From an uncultured Clostridia bacterium (GTDB lineage: Bacteria; Bacillota; Clostridia; TANB77; CAG-508), in the NCBI GenBank assembly GCA_934121905.1, contig CAKOVI010000002.1, positions 148,768-212,767 on the forward strand: DNA of 64,000 bases, in the 5' to 3' direction. Numbering within the stretch: position 1 is the stretch's first letter; the number at the start of each line of letters is the position of its first letter. A program made the position numbers and the translations under genes. A model generated the notes under the pieces. That model ran no database searches. It was not told where the DNA came from and was given only the letters and a program-made list of their open reading frames with translations. Below are positions 18,791 to 26,961 of the stretch, one piece after another.

Positions 18791-18820
18791 AAAAACTCGG
18801 AAGTAAAATTCCGAGTTTTT
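18791..18820 (-). terminator. Terminator of rplM-rpsI
   Basis: AAAAACTCGGAA and TTCCGAGTTTTT form a 12-bp stem with six loop bases. It is T-rich on both sides, so it can act on either strand between these convergent operons. Confidence 0.85.
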
Positions 18821-18847
18821 GTATTTGCATATAATAATATATAAAGA

Positions 18848-19249
18848 TTATCTCTTTGAGAATTGTGGAGCTTTTCTAGCTTTTTTAAGACCATATTTCT
18901 TTCTTTCTTTCATACGAGGATCTCTTGTTAAGAATCCGTTTGATTTTAAGATTGGTCTATATTCACTATCAGCTTCATTTAATGCTCTAGCTATACCGTG
19001 ACGAACAGCACCAGCTTGACCTGTGTATCCTCCACCTTTTACAGTAGAAATTACATCATATTTAGCTGCCACATTAGTAACTGTTAAAGGTTGTTTAACT
19101 ATAACTTTTAAAGTTTCTAATCCAAAATATTCATCTAAATCTTTTCCATTAACTGTTATTTTTCCAGTTCCTTCTATAAGTCTTACTCTAGCTACTGCGT
19201 CTTTTCTTCTACCAGTACCGTAGTAATATTTTTTATCTGCGTTAGACAT
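18848..19249 (-). CDS. rpsI: 30S ribosomal protein S9
   Basis: A 133-residue protein with the S9 signature: YYGTGRRKDAVARVRL at the N-terminus, GGGYTGQAGAVRHGIARAL in the middle and the basic tail KKYGLKKARKAPQFSKR whose end reaches the ribosomal P site. Full length for the family. GGAGGAATATAA precedes the ATG. It is 19 bases after rplM in the usual L13-S9 operon and ends at a bidirectional terminator. Confidence 0.98.
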   Translation of the reverse strand: MSNADKKYYYGTGRRKDAVARVRLIEGTGKITVNGKDLDEYFGLETLKVIVKQPLTVTNVAAKYDVISTVKGGGYTGQAGAVRHGIARALNEADSEYRPILKSNGFLTRDPRMKERKKYGLKKARKAPQFSKR

Positions 19250-19268
19250 TTATATTCCTCCCTTTAAA

Positions 19269-19703
19269 TTAAAAATTCCATATTTCTGGTTTTTGTGCTT
19301 GATTTTCATGTTCTGCTCCACCATATACTCTTAATTTTTTAAGCATTTGAGCTCCTAAAGAGTTGTGTGGTAACATTCCTTTAACAGCTAACATCATAGC
19401 TTTTTCAGGATTTTTTTCTAACATATCTTTAGCAGGAACTTCTTTCATTCCACCAATATATCCAGAGTGATGTCTGTATATTTTTTGGTTTAATTTGTTT
19501 CCTGTTAATACTACGTCTTTACAATTTAAGATTATAACATGGTCACCTGTATCTATATTTTTTGTATAGATTGGTTTATGTTTTCCTGCAAGTAATCTGG
19601 CAGCTTCTGTTGCAACTCTACCTAATGGTTTATTAGCTGCATCAATTATATACCATTTTCTTTGTATTTCACTTTTTTTAACACTATATGTCATATTATT
19701 CAT
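19269..19703 (-). CDS. rplM: 50S ribosomal protein L13
   Basis: A 144-residue protein with WYIIDAANKPLGRVATEAARLL, GDHVIILNCKDVVLTGNK and GMLPHNSLGAQMLKKLRVY, all diagnostic of L13, an early assembly protein of the large subunit. The usual Firmicutes pair with S9. GGAGGG lies upstream of the ATG. Transcription starts at a promoter that overlaps the 5' edge of the divergent flippase gene, giving a leader of about 105 bases. Confidence 0.98.
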   Translation of the reverse strand: MNNMTYSVKKSEIQRKWYIIDAANKPLGRVATEAARLLAGKHKPIYTKNIDTGDHVIILNCKDVVLTGNKLNQKIYRHHSGYIGGMKEVPAKDMLEKNPEKAMMLAVKGMLPHNSLGAQMLKKLRVYGGAEHENQAQKPEIWNF

Positions 19704-19810
19704 GGTAAAATGTACCCTCCTATTTTAATTAATATATATATTTATATGATAATTAAATTTAAAACCACCGGGGAGAAGTCTTACATTTAATTCATATTTT
19801 CTCATAATAC
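19704..19810 (-). promoter_or_regulatory. 5' leader of rplM (candidate L13 leader)
   Basis: The leader between the promoter and rplM contains a GC-rich CTTCTCCCCGGTGG island in very AT-rich sequence. Its position fits the L13 autoregulatory leaders known in Firmicutes, but I could not confirm the consensus fold. Confidence 0.4.
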
Positions 19811-19816
19811 TGAATA

Positions 19817-19845
19817 ATTTTATTACAAAAAAGTAAATTTGTCAA
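19817..19845 (-). promoter_or_regulatory. Promoter of rplM-rpsI
   Basis: On the minus strand: TTGACA (19840-19845), 17 bases, TAAAAT (19817-19822). Confidence 0.65.
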
Positions 19846-19862
19846 GGGGTTTAGCGATTTTT

Positions 19863-21434
19863 ATGGAAAATAAAAGGGAAAGTATTGTAAAGGGAATTGT
19901 GTCACTTTTGATATCACAAATATTTATTAAAGTGATAGGATTAATATATAAATTATATTTAACAAATAAAGATGGATTTGGAGACTCAGGGAATGCAATT
20001 TATAGCAGTGGTTTTCAAATTTATGCATTACTATTAACTTTTTCATCTACAGGAATTCCAAATGCAATATCAATACTTGTTTCTAAAAGATTAGCTGTTG
20101 GAGATAATAGGGGAGCACATAAAATTTTTAAAATTGCATTTGTAACATTTGCAATTATAGGAATAATAGGTACTATACTACTGTTTTTAGGTGCAAAAAC
20201 TATTTCAAATGAATGGATTCAAATTCCAGAAGCAGAATATTCTTTAATTGCACTTTCGCCGTCCATATTTTTTGTATCAATAACATCTGTTATAAGAGGA
20301 TATTTTAATGGTAGACAAAGCTTTTCTGTGGCTGCAAAATCTCAATCATTGGAGCAAATATTTAAAACAATATTTACTATAATTTTGGTCGAAGCAGTTG
20401 TCCTAATAGGTAAAAAAAATACAACCCTGATGGCAGCAGCAGCAAATTTAGCAACTACTACTGCGACAATTTCAAGTTTTATATATATTTATTTATATTA
20501 TAAAAGTAAAAGACAAGAAATAGGTCAAGAAATTAATCAGACAGTAAATTACACACCAACAAGAATTCGAAAAACAATAAAAACAATTTTAACAGTTGCG
20601 ATGCCGATATCTATAAGTAGCTTAATAGCATCATTTAATAAAAATATAGATTCATTTACAATTGTAAGATTTTTAAAACAAATTACAACAGAAGAAGAAG
20701 CAAAAATTCAATATGGAATCTTAAGTGGAAAAATAGATAGTCTATGTAGTTTAGCATTTTCGCTAAATGTCGCATTTGTAACAACTATGGTTCCAAGTAT
20801 TTCGAAATCTATGTCAAAAGGAAATAAAGAAGAAGTAAGTAAAAAAGCAAGTCAATTCATTCTAATAAGTATGTTAATTGCTATACCAATATCTGCAATA
20901 ATGTTTATGTATCCAGATCAAATAATAGGACTACTATTTCCAAATGCACAAAGTGGAGCAATATATTTAAAATTTAGCAGTATTACAATAGTTTTCATGA
21001 TACTTGCTCAAACAATAAATGGAATATTACAAGGGATAGGAAAAGTAAATATTCCACCAATTGCATTTGGAATAGGAATGATAGCAAAATTTATATGTAA
21101 TATAGTTTTAATACCAAACCCTAAATTTGGAATATTTGGAGCCATAATTGGAAATATTATATGTAATATATTAGCATTTTTAATTGGATTTATAATATTA
21201 ATAAAAAGTCTGAATTTGAAAATTAACATTAAAAAAATTATAATAAAACCAATTTTAATAACAATTATTATGTGTTTAATATCAAATATTTTATATAATA
21301 AGCTACAGTGTATAAAAATGGGCAATATGGCAATAATAGTATTATTAACAATAAGCATGATAATTTATTTGCTAGGTATTATAATTTTTAAGATATTTTC
21401 CCTTGAAGAACTAGAAATATTAAAGAAAATTTGA
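19863..21434 (+). CDS. Lipid/oligosaccharide flippase, SpoVB/MurJ-like (MOP superfamily)
   Basis: A protein of 523 residues with about 14 transmembrane helices. The N-terminus has ISQIFIKVIGLIYKLYLT and the family's STGIPNAISILVSKR segment; NKNIDSFTIVRFL, PSISKSMSKGN and NGILQGIGKVNIPPIAFGIG appear later. These match SpoVB/MurJ-type exporters, which move lipid-linked peptidoglycan precursors across the membrane in growth or spore cortex synthesis. ATG 19863 has only a weak AAGGGG site 13 bases upstream; the TTG at 19839 would lie within the rplM promoter. Substrate is inferred. Confidence 0.85.
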   Translation: MENKRESIVKGIVSLLISQIFIKVIGLIYKLYLTNKDGFGDSGNAIYSSGFQIYALLLTFSSTGIPNAISILVSKRLAVGDNRGAHKIFKIAFVTFAIIGIIGTILLFLGAKTISNEWIQIPEAEYSLIALSPSIFFVSITSVIRGYFNGRQSFSVAAKSQSLEQIFKTIFTIILVEAVVLIGKKNTTLMAAAANLATTTATISSFIYIYLYYKSKRQEIGQEINQTVNYTPTRIRKTIKTILTVAMPISISSLIASFNKNIDSFTIVRFLKQITTEEEAKIQYGILSGKIDSLCSLAFSLNVAFVTTMVPSISKSMSKGNKEEVSKKASQFILISMLIAIPISAIMFMYPDQIIGLLFPNAQSGAIYLKFSSITIVFMILAQTINGILQGIGKVNIPPIAFGIGMIAKFICNIVLIPNPKFGIFGAIIGNIICNILAFLIGFIILIKSLNLKINIKKIIIKPILITIIMCLISNILYNKLQCIKMGNMAIIVLLTISMIIYLLGIIIFKIFSLEELEILKKI

Positions 21435-21563
21435 AAAATTTATTGAAATAAAGAGGGATTTTATCGAAGATTGGCGAATAAGTTAAATAAAGTAGGTTAT
21501 AAAAGTGCAACAAAATAGCATTAAAAGTAACTACATAAACACATATTTTAGGAGGTAATTATA

Positions 21564-21842
21564 ATGAACAAAGCTGAATTAGTTGCAGCAATCGCTGCAA
21601 AAACAGGAGAAACAAAAAAAGCAGCAGAAGCATCAGTTAATGCATTTGTTGATGTAGTAACAGAAGCATTAAAAAAAGGAGATAAAATCCAATTAGTAGG
21701 ATTCGGATCTTTCGAAGTTAGAAAAAGAGCTGCAAGAAAAGGAAGAAACCCACAAACTAAGGAAGAAATAAAAATACCTGCATCTAAAGCTCCAGTATTC
21801 AAAGCTGGTAAAGCATTAAAAGATATCGTAAATAAAAAATAA
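21564..21842 (+). CDS. hup: DNA-binding protein HU
   Basis: A 92-residue full-length HU protein: MNKAELVAAIAAKTGETKKAAEASVNA for the helical dimer body, VGFGSFEVRKRAARKGRNPQT for the DNA-bending arm and IPASKAPVFKAGKALKDIVN at the end. It coats and bends DNA non-specifically in the nucleoid. A strong AGGAGG ribosome site precedes the ATG. Codon use is that of a highly expressed gene. Confidence 0.98.
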   Translation: MNKAELVAAIAAKTGETKKAAEASVNAFVDVVTEALKKGDKIQLVGFGSFEVRKRAARKGRNPQTKEEIKIPASKAPVFKAGKALKDIVNKK

Positions 21843-21859
21843 TTTTATTTAATATATAG

Positions 21860-21904
21860 GCTTTTGCGTTAAATCCCAAAGTGGATAAAGCAAAGGCTTT
21901 TTTT
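21860..21904 (+). terminator. Terminator of hup
   Basis: GCTTTTGC (21860-21867) pairs with GCAAAGGC (21890-21897), with one G-U pair, followed by TTTTTTT. Confidence 0.65.
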
Positions 21905-21981
21905 GTTGAAAAAAATTTGAAATAGTGGTATAATAATGGAAGATAAACCATATTGGGGGATTTTCATAAGGAGGAAAAAAT

Positions 21982-22401
21982 ATGAAGAAAAAAATTTTTC
22001 TTAATGTTTTTGTAACTGTTGGTTTGCTGGTAATAATTGCAGCTAACTTTATTTTCTTAAAAGAAGTAGGACGGTACTGTATAATATCGTTCGATACTAA
22101 AGCCATTGAAAGAGATGGAGATAGTATTGTATATACCAAGGATGGTGCTACAAATGGTTGGGAGGTAAATCCAGACCTTGCAACCGAATATGAGAAAATG
22201 AAAAATGAAAAATCAGAGCTTATAAAAAGTTCTGATGTGGCAAAATGGGTCAGCAGATCTGCTGAAACAATTACAGGTCAGGTAATTCGGCTTGTAGCAA
22301 TACTTGTTTCAGCTATGTTGCTGGTTTTAGCAGCATATGCATTAATCAGGGTTCTATTGCAAGACATAGGATACCTGATAGAAATACTCCGCATTGAATA
22401 A
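21982..22401 (+). CDS. Small two-helix membrane protein with foreign-looking codon use
   Basis: A 139-residue protein with transmembrane helices at about residues 6-26 and 105-128 and a polar middle (VYTKDGATNGWEVNPDLATEYEKMKNEKSE). No family recognised. Codon use differs from every neighbour: CTG, CAG, GCC, ACC and two CGG codons at 22072 (before TAC) and 22288 (before CTT). In this window these are the only in-frame CGG codons that do not coincide with a frame break. A +1 shift at the first would hit a stop within four codons. The gene ends inside a GC-rich terminator. It looks recently acquired; whether CGG is read as Arg here is open. Confidence 0.65.
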   Translation: MKKKIFLNVFVTVGLLVIIAANFIFLKEVGRYCIISFDTKAIERDGDSIVYTKDGATNGWEVNPDLATEYEKMKNEKSELIKSSDVAKWVSRSAETITGQVIRLVAILVSAMLLVLAAYALIRVLLQDIGYLIEILRIE

Positions 22402-22416
22402 TGCGGGGTATTTCTT
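22382..22416 (+). terminator. Terminator overlapping the stop codon of the foreign-looking gene
   Basis: AAATACTCCGCATT and AATGCGGGGTATTT form a 14-bp stem with one G-U pair, followed by CTTTT. The stop codon lies in the hairpin, and its GC content fits transfer with the gene. Confidence 0.75.
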
Positions 22417-22485
22417 TTAAACATTAGTAATAAGAAAAAGAATTTTCACATATAATCTAATAAAAACAATATAAGTGAGGTTATT

Positions 22486-23206
22486 ATGATTATATTAAAC
22501 AAAAAAAGAATAACACTAATCCTATCAGGAATATTCCTATCAATTTTTGTATTCATCCTAACCACGGGAAACAATGAAGAGCAAAACAAATACATATCAA
22601 CTGTAAGCCTACCAGCATCAGGAAAAACAATAGTAATAGATGCAGGACATGGAGTTCCAGACGAACGGAGCACAAAGTAGCAATGGAACAACAGAGGCAG
22701 AAACAAACCTAAAAATAGCATTAAAACTTCAAAATTTACTAGAACAAAGTGGATGTACAGTAATACTAACTAGGTCAGATGAAAATGCAATATATGATAT
22801 AGACAGTAAAACACTAAAACAGAAAAAGATATCAGACATAAAAAATAGAGTAAAAATAGGAAATGAAAGTTCGGCAGACATATTTGTATCAATACACTTA
22901 AACAAAATACCACAATCACAATATGATGGTTGGCAAACTTTTTATAAAGAAGGTAGTCAAGATGGAGCAAAACTTGCAAAATCAATACAGGAAAATTTAA
23001 ATAAAACAATACAAAAAGAAAATAATAGAATTGCAAAAACTATAGATAAAGTATACATTATAAAACATGTAGAAATCCCAATAACAATAGTGGAATGTGG
23101 ATTTTTATCAAACCCAGAAGAAGAAAAAAAGCTATTACAAGATGACTATCAAAATAAACTTGCATGGGGAATATATAATGGAATTATAGATTATTTTTAT
23201 GAATAA
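22486..23206 (+). CDS. cwlD: N-acetylmuramoyl-L-alanine amidase CwlD, needs +1 shift at CGGA
   Basis: Reading 22486-22665 and then from 22667 gives a continuous 239-residue CwlD-type amidase: an N-terminal membrane helix, IVIDAGHGVPDE, then GAQSSNGTTEAE, LQNLLEQSGCTVILTR, SSADIFVSIHLN and IPITIVECGFLSNPEEEK. The first zinc His is in AGHG and the catalytic Glu in VECGF. It would cut muramoyl-alanine bonds so that muramic lactam can form in spore cortex. The break is at codon 61 (CGG after GAA). Read as sense it gives Arg-Ser-Thr-Lys-stop, losing the whole catalytic domain. Everything downstream is intact, which argues against a decayed gene. Confidence 0.85.
22666..22669 (+). other. CGGA +1 shift site in cwlD
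   Basis: GAA CGG AGC in the zero frame. Skipping C gives GAA GGA GCA (Glu-Gly-Ala), the expected PDEGA motif after AGHG. Confidence 0.88.
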
Positions 23207-23253
23207 ATATTGAAATATTACAAAAAAAGTGTTATTATAATAAAAGTTTAGGG

Positions 23254-23291
23254 GGCAAAGGAAATAATTGTTTTTATTTCCTTTGCCTTTT
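23254..23291 (+). terminator. Terminator of cwlD
   Basis: GGCAAAGGAAATAA and TTATTTCCTTTGCC form a perfect 14-bp stem followed by TTTTC. Confidence 0.9.
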
Positions 23292-23309
23292 CGCGTTAAA
23301 AAATAGGAG

Positions 23310-24186
23310 ATGATAAAAATAGAAGAAAAATATTATAAAATATGGATAACATTAATTAAAGGAATGGGCATAAAAAAATATATAAATCTAATAAATAAAT
23401 TTAAAACAAGAAAAAATATATTTAATGCAACAAAAAAAGAATTAGAAAATATAAAATTAATAGACGAAAAGACTGTTAACAATATACTGAATCCACAAAA
23501 TAAAATACTTGCAAAAAAACATTTAGAATATATGGAAAAAAATTTTATAGATATAATCTCGATAGAAGAGGAAGAATATCCATCATATTTAAGAGAAATA
23601 TATAATCCACCGATTTGTATATATATAAAGGGCAATAAAAACATTTTTAGAAATAAAAGTATAGGAATAATAGGTTGCAGGGAATGTACCCAATATGGGA
23701 AAGAAATTGCACAAAAATTCAGCTATGAATTAGCAAGAAATAAAATAAATATAGTAAGTGGATTAGCACGAGGAATAGACAGTTTTGCACATTTAGGAGC
23801 AACTTATAGCAAAGGACTTACAACAGCGGTTTTAGGAAATGGAATAGATATAGTATATCCGAAAGAAAATTATTATTTAGTTCAAAAAATTTTAAATACA
23901 AATGGAGCAATTATTTCAGAATATCCAATTGGAACCAAACCAGAAAAAATGAATTTTCCAGCAAGAAATAGAATTATAAGTGGAATATCAAATGGATTGT
24001 TAGTAGTAGAAGCAAAGAAAAAAAGTGGGACATTAATCACAGTTGATTTCGCATTAGAACAAGGAAGAGACGTTTTTTTAATTCCACGGAAATATAAGTT
24101 CGGAGAATTCAGAAGGTACGAATGATTTAATAAAACAAGGAGGAAGACTAGTAACAAGCCCCAAAGATATTTTAAAAGAATTATAA
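23310..24186 (+). CDS. dprA: DNA processing protein DprA, needs +1 shift at CGGA
   Basis: With a +1 shift at codon 260 the protein is 291 residues: an N-terminal SAM-like helical part, then the Rossmann-like DprA fold with IGIIGCRECTQYG, NIVSGLARGIDSFAHLGA, TTAVLGNGIDIVYPKEN, NFPARNRIISGIS and FLIPGNI..SENSEGTNDLIKQGG. DprA loads RecA on incoming single-stranded DNA during transformation. Without the shift the protein ends 13 codons later in an unrelated tail, while the other frame continues the conserved NDLIKQGGRLVTSP motif to a stop at 24184. The C-terminal winged-helix domain of some homologues is absent. The ATG lies directly against AGGAG, an unusually short spacing. Confidence 0.85.
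24087..24090 (+). other. CGGA +1 shift site in dprA
   Basis: CCA CGG AAA in the zero frame. Skipping C gives CCA GGA AAT (Pro-Gly-Asn), the PGN motif expected of DprA. Confidence 0.9.
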
Positions 24187-24250
24187 TATGTAAATTACAT
24201 AAAAAGTGGAAAAAAGTAAATAATAAAACCATGAAAGGAATTTTATATAA

Positions 24251-25088
24251 ATGAAAAAATTTATGATAGAAACAGCAGAAACAATATTAGGGGCATTTAT
24301 AATGGCTATAGCAGTATCATTGTTTTTGTTACCTAATGAGCTATCATCAGGAGGATTTTCAGGTATAGCAACAATAACATACTATATTTTGGGAATACCT
24401 ATGGGAACAGCTATACTTGCATTAAATATACCACTATTTTTATTAGCAACAGTAAAAATAGGAAGAAAATTTATCGAGAAATCAATTGTAGGGACAATAA
24501 GTCTATCAATTTTTATAGATATATTAGACAGGTTTGAGCCATTAACAAATGATAAAATTCTAGCATGTGTATATGGACGGAATACTTACTGGGCTTGGAA
24601 CAGCATTAATTTTAAGAGCACATTCTTCAACAGGAGGTTCGGATTTGGCAGGTATAATAATAAAAGAATATAAACCTACATTTAGAACAGGAAATTTAAT
24701 AACTATGATAGATTTTATAATTGTATTGTTAAATGTAATTTGTCTAAAAAAGATAGAAATAGGGTTATATTCTGCAATTGCGATATATTTAATGGGAAAA
24801 GTAATTGATGTTTTATTTGAAGGAATATATTTTACCAAATTAATTTTTATAATTTCTGATAAAAATCAAGAAATATCAGACTATATAGAAAAAAATATAA
24901 AAAGAGGTGTTACGGGAATATACGGAAAAGGCATGTATACAAATACAGAAAAATTAGTTTTAATGTGTGCAATTGGAAGAAATGATTTGGCAGAGATAAA
25001 AACAAAGATAAAGAGAATTGACCCTAAAGCTTTTTTAATTATTACAAATTCAAGAGAAGTTTTGGGTGTAGGATTTAAGGAAAAATAA
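24251..25088 (+). CDS. YitT family membrane protein, needs +1 shift at CGGA
   Basis: Reading through a +1 shift at codon 110 gives 278 residues, normal for the YitT/DUF161-DUF2179 family: five or six transmembrane helices (LLPNELSSGGFSGIATITYY, then ILTGLGTALILRAHSSTGG and SDLAGIII), followed by a cytoplasmic DUF2179 domain with RGVTGIYGKGMY and IDPKAFLIITNSREVLGVGF. The family is widespread in Firmicutes; function is not established. Read as sense, CGG at 24578 leads to a stop after about 31 unrelated codons. Both halves are well conserved on each side of the site. Confidence 0.85.
24578..24581 (+). other. CGGA +1 shift site in the yitT-family gene
   Basis: GGA CGG AAT in the zero frame. 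Skipping C gives GGA GGA ATA (Gly-Gly-Ile), matching the YGGILTGLG motif. Confidence 0.9.
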
Positions 25089-25101
25089 TACTCTTTAAAA
25101 T

Positions 25102-25130
25102 TTGACATATAATAAAATATGTGCTATTAT
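25102..25130 (+). promoter_or_regulatory. Promoter for a second small RNA
   Basis: TTGACA (25102-25107), 17 bases, TATTAT (25125-25130). No ORF with a ribosome site follows before the terminator at 25178. Confidence 0.65.
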
Positions 25131-25136
25131 AATTTT

Positions 25137-25212
25137 AGCTAGCAAAGCAAATCTATTAGTTAAAGATTAACAAAAAAGACCAGATATTAACGCACTTTAT
25201 CTGGTCTTTTTT
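25137..25212 (+). ncRNA. Candidate antitoxin RNA of a second type I-like locus
   Basis: An RNA of about 75 nt is predicted from the promoter at 25102 to a terminator formed by GACCAGATA (25178-25186) and TATCTGGTC (25198-25206), with A6 before and T6 after it. The terminator is usable on both strands and sits just beyond the stop codon of a convergent 22-codon hydrophobic ORF. The layout repeats that at 7507-7860. Inference from architecture only. Confidence 0.4.
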
Positions 25213-25215
25213 ATG

Positions 25216-25284
25216 CTATTTACTCAAATGTTTTACTATGTAGTAAATCAATATAAGTTTTAGCAATTCTAGCAAATCTTTCAT
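25216..25284 (-). CDS. Very small amphipathic peptide, candidate type I toxin (22 aa)
   Basis: A 22-codon ORF starting MKDLLELLKLILIYYIVKH with an excellent ribosome site (AAAGGAGG). One helix of Leu/Ile/Tyr carries Lys and Glu on one face, like small membrane toxins. A promoter (TTGTCA, 17 bases, TATACA on the minus strand, 25341-25369) lies about 60 bases upstream. Its leader shares a TTGTTGCC...CACTT element with the leader of the 37-residue peptide at 7635. Short length makes coding status uncertain, but the ribosome site and the paired convergent RNA support it. Confidence 0.45.
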   Translation of the reverse strand: MKDLLELLKLILIYYIVKHLSK

Positions 25285-25427
25285 TAAAGATTAACCTCCT
25301 TTCCACCTTTAAGTGAAAGGCAACAAATACTATAACTTAATTGTATAATTTTGCCAATAAAAATTGACAACCAAAACCTTTTATAGTAGAATAAGCTTGT
25401 AAAAATATAAAAAATCGGAGGAAAATT

Positions 25428-26942
25428 ATGAGTAGGGGAAAAAGATATGATACAGAAGCAAAACTAAACTACAAAAAAGTTTTTGCAGTTGTAATAGCAA
25501 TAGTAGTTATAATAATTTCAATAATTGCAATACAAAAACTATTAACAAAAGCAAAAAATACAAAAACAGTAGAAACCGTAAGTTATTTTGCACTGTATAG
25601 TGATAACAAATGGGGAATAATTGGTTCAAATGGAGAAACAATAATAAATCCAATGTATCAAGAAATGCCAATAGTTATAGATAGTAGTAAAGACGTCTTT
25701 TTATGCACATATGATATTAACGAAGAGCAAAATACTTATAAAACAAAAGTTGTAAATAGCAAAAATGAAGAAATATTTACAAATTACGACAAAGTTGAAG
25801 CATTAGAAAACTATGATAAAACAGAGAATCTATGGTATGAAAAAAATATATTAAAAGTACAAAAAGATGGAAAATGGGGACTAATAGATTTAGATGGAAA
25901 AGAAATTGCCCCAATAATATATGATAACATAACAACCTTAAAAGGAGTAGAAAATAGTCTAATTGTTGAAAAAGATGGAAAAAAGGGACTAATAAACGAT
26001 AAAGGAAGTAAAATCATAGATACAGAATATTCAGAAATACAAAGTTTTGGAGAAAACTACAAAAATGGATATATAACAGTAAATTCAGAAAATAAATATG
26101 GAATAATAGGTTTCTCAGGGGAAAAAATATTAGACAATAACTATGAAAAAATAGAAAATATTTATGGAGAAAAATATTTTGTAATAAGAGAAAATGGAAA
26201 AGAACAATTAATAGATAAACAAGGAAACAAAATTATAACAGAAGGATTTGATGAAATAAAGCAAATTGCAAATTCAGGAATTGTTTATACAAAGCAAAAT
26301 AAATATGGACTAAAAGACTTTGAAGGAAATACAAAAATTGAACCAACTTATGATAATCTAAAAGAAATAAATAAAGACATCTTTTTAGCAACAAAAGATG
26401 GAAAAGTAGGATTAATTGACCAAGAACAAAATGAAAAATTAGGATTTGAGTATAAAGACATTCAATATAATGAAAAAGCAGGAATATATATTGCAGATGA
26501 CGAAAACTACAATTCGAAAATATTAAACTCAAATTTTGAAACAAAAATAACAGGAATTCTATCTGAAATAAATACAGATGAAGGATATTTAAAAATAAAA
26601 CAAGATGAAAACTATAAATACTATAATTTTAAATTTGAAGAAAAAAACATACAAGACATATTGCCTAAAAATAAAATATATACAAATAAGAAAAATGGAA
26701 AATATGGATTTATAGATAATAAAGGAAATCAAGTTTTAGAATGTATATATGATGATGCAACAGAATTAAACAAATATGGCTATGCAGCTGTGAAAAAAGA
26801 TGGACTATGGGGAGCAATAAATAGTGACGGAAAAGTTATAATAGAACCAACATATAAATTAGACGAGAATCTAGTAATAGATTTTATTGGAAAATGGCAC
26901 TTAGGATTAGATTTGAATATGAATTACTACTGTGATAAATAA
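25428..26942 (+). CDS. WG-repeat protein with N-terminal membrane anchor
   Basis: A 504-residue protein with a basic start, a transmembrane helix at about residues 18-38 and about nine WG-type repeats. Clear units are KWGIIGSNGE, KWGLIDLDGKE, KKGLINDKGSK, KYGIIGFSGEK, KYGLKDFEGN, KVGLIDQEQN, KYGFIDNKGNQ and LWGAINSDGK, each followed by I..P.Y..I. WG repeats form beta-propeller-like surfaces in secreted or envelope proteins. Function unknown. GGAGG precedes the ATG, and the next gene follows after 19 bases, so they form an operon. Confidence 0.85.
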   Translation: MSRGKRYDTEAKLNYKKVFAVVIAIVVIIISIIAIQKLLTKAKNTKTVETVSYFALYSDNKWGIIGSNGETIINPMYQEMPIVIDSSKDVFLCTYDINEEQNTYKTKVVNSKNEEIFTNYDKVEALENYDKTENLWYEKNILKVQKDGKWGLIDLDGKEIAPIIYDNITTLKGVENSLIVEKDGKKGLINDKGSKIIDTEYSEIQSFGENYKNGYITVNSENKYGIIGFSGEKILDNNYEKIENIYGEKYFVIRENGKEQLIDKQGNKIITEGFDEIKQIANSGIVYTKQNKYGLKDFEGNTKIEPTYDNLKEINKDIFLATKDGKVGLIDQEQNEKLGFEYKDIQYNEKAGIYIADDENYNSKILNSNFETKITGILSEINTDEGYLKIKQDENYKYYNFKFEEKNIQDILPKNKIYTNKKNGKYGFIDNKGNQVLECIYDDATELNKYGYAAVKKDGLWGAINSDGKVIIEPTYKLDENLVIDFIGKWHLGLDLNMNYYCDK

Positions 26943-26961
26943 AAAAAAGGAGAAAAAATAA

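Noticed and set aside
22640..24090. prfB-like programmed frameshift with internal Shine-Dalgarno and stop codon
   Set aside because: No consistent SD-like element lies upstream of the nine sites, and the stop is not at the slip site in most of them.
22486..25088. Reading the broken cwlD, dprA and yitT genes as pseudogenes or as two separate genes each
   Set aside because: Both halves are conserved, the second halves lack start codons with ribosome sites, and the breaks share the CGGA signature also found in five other genes.
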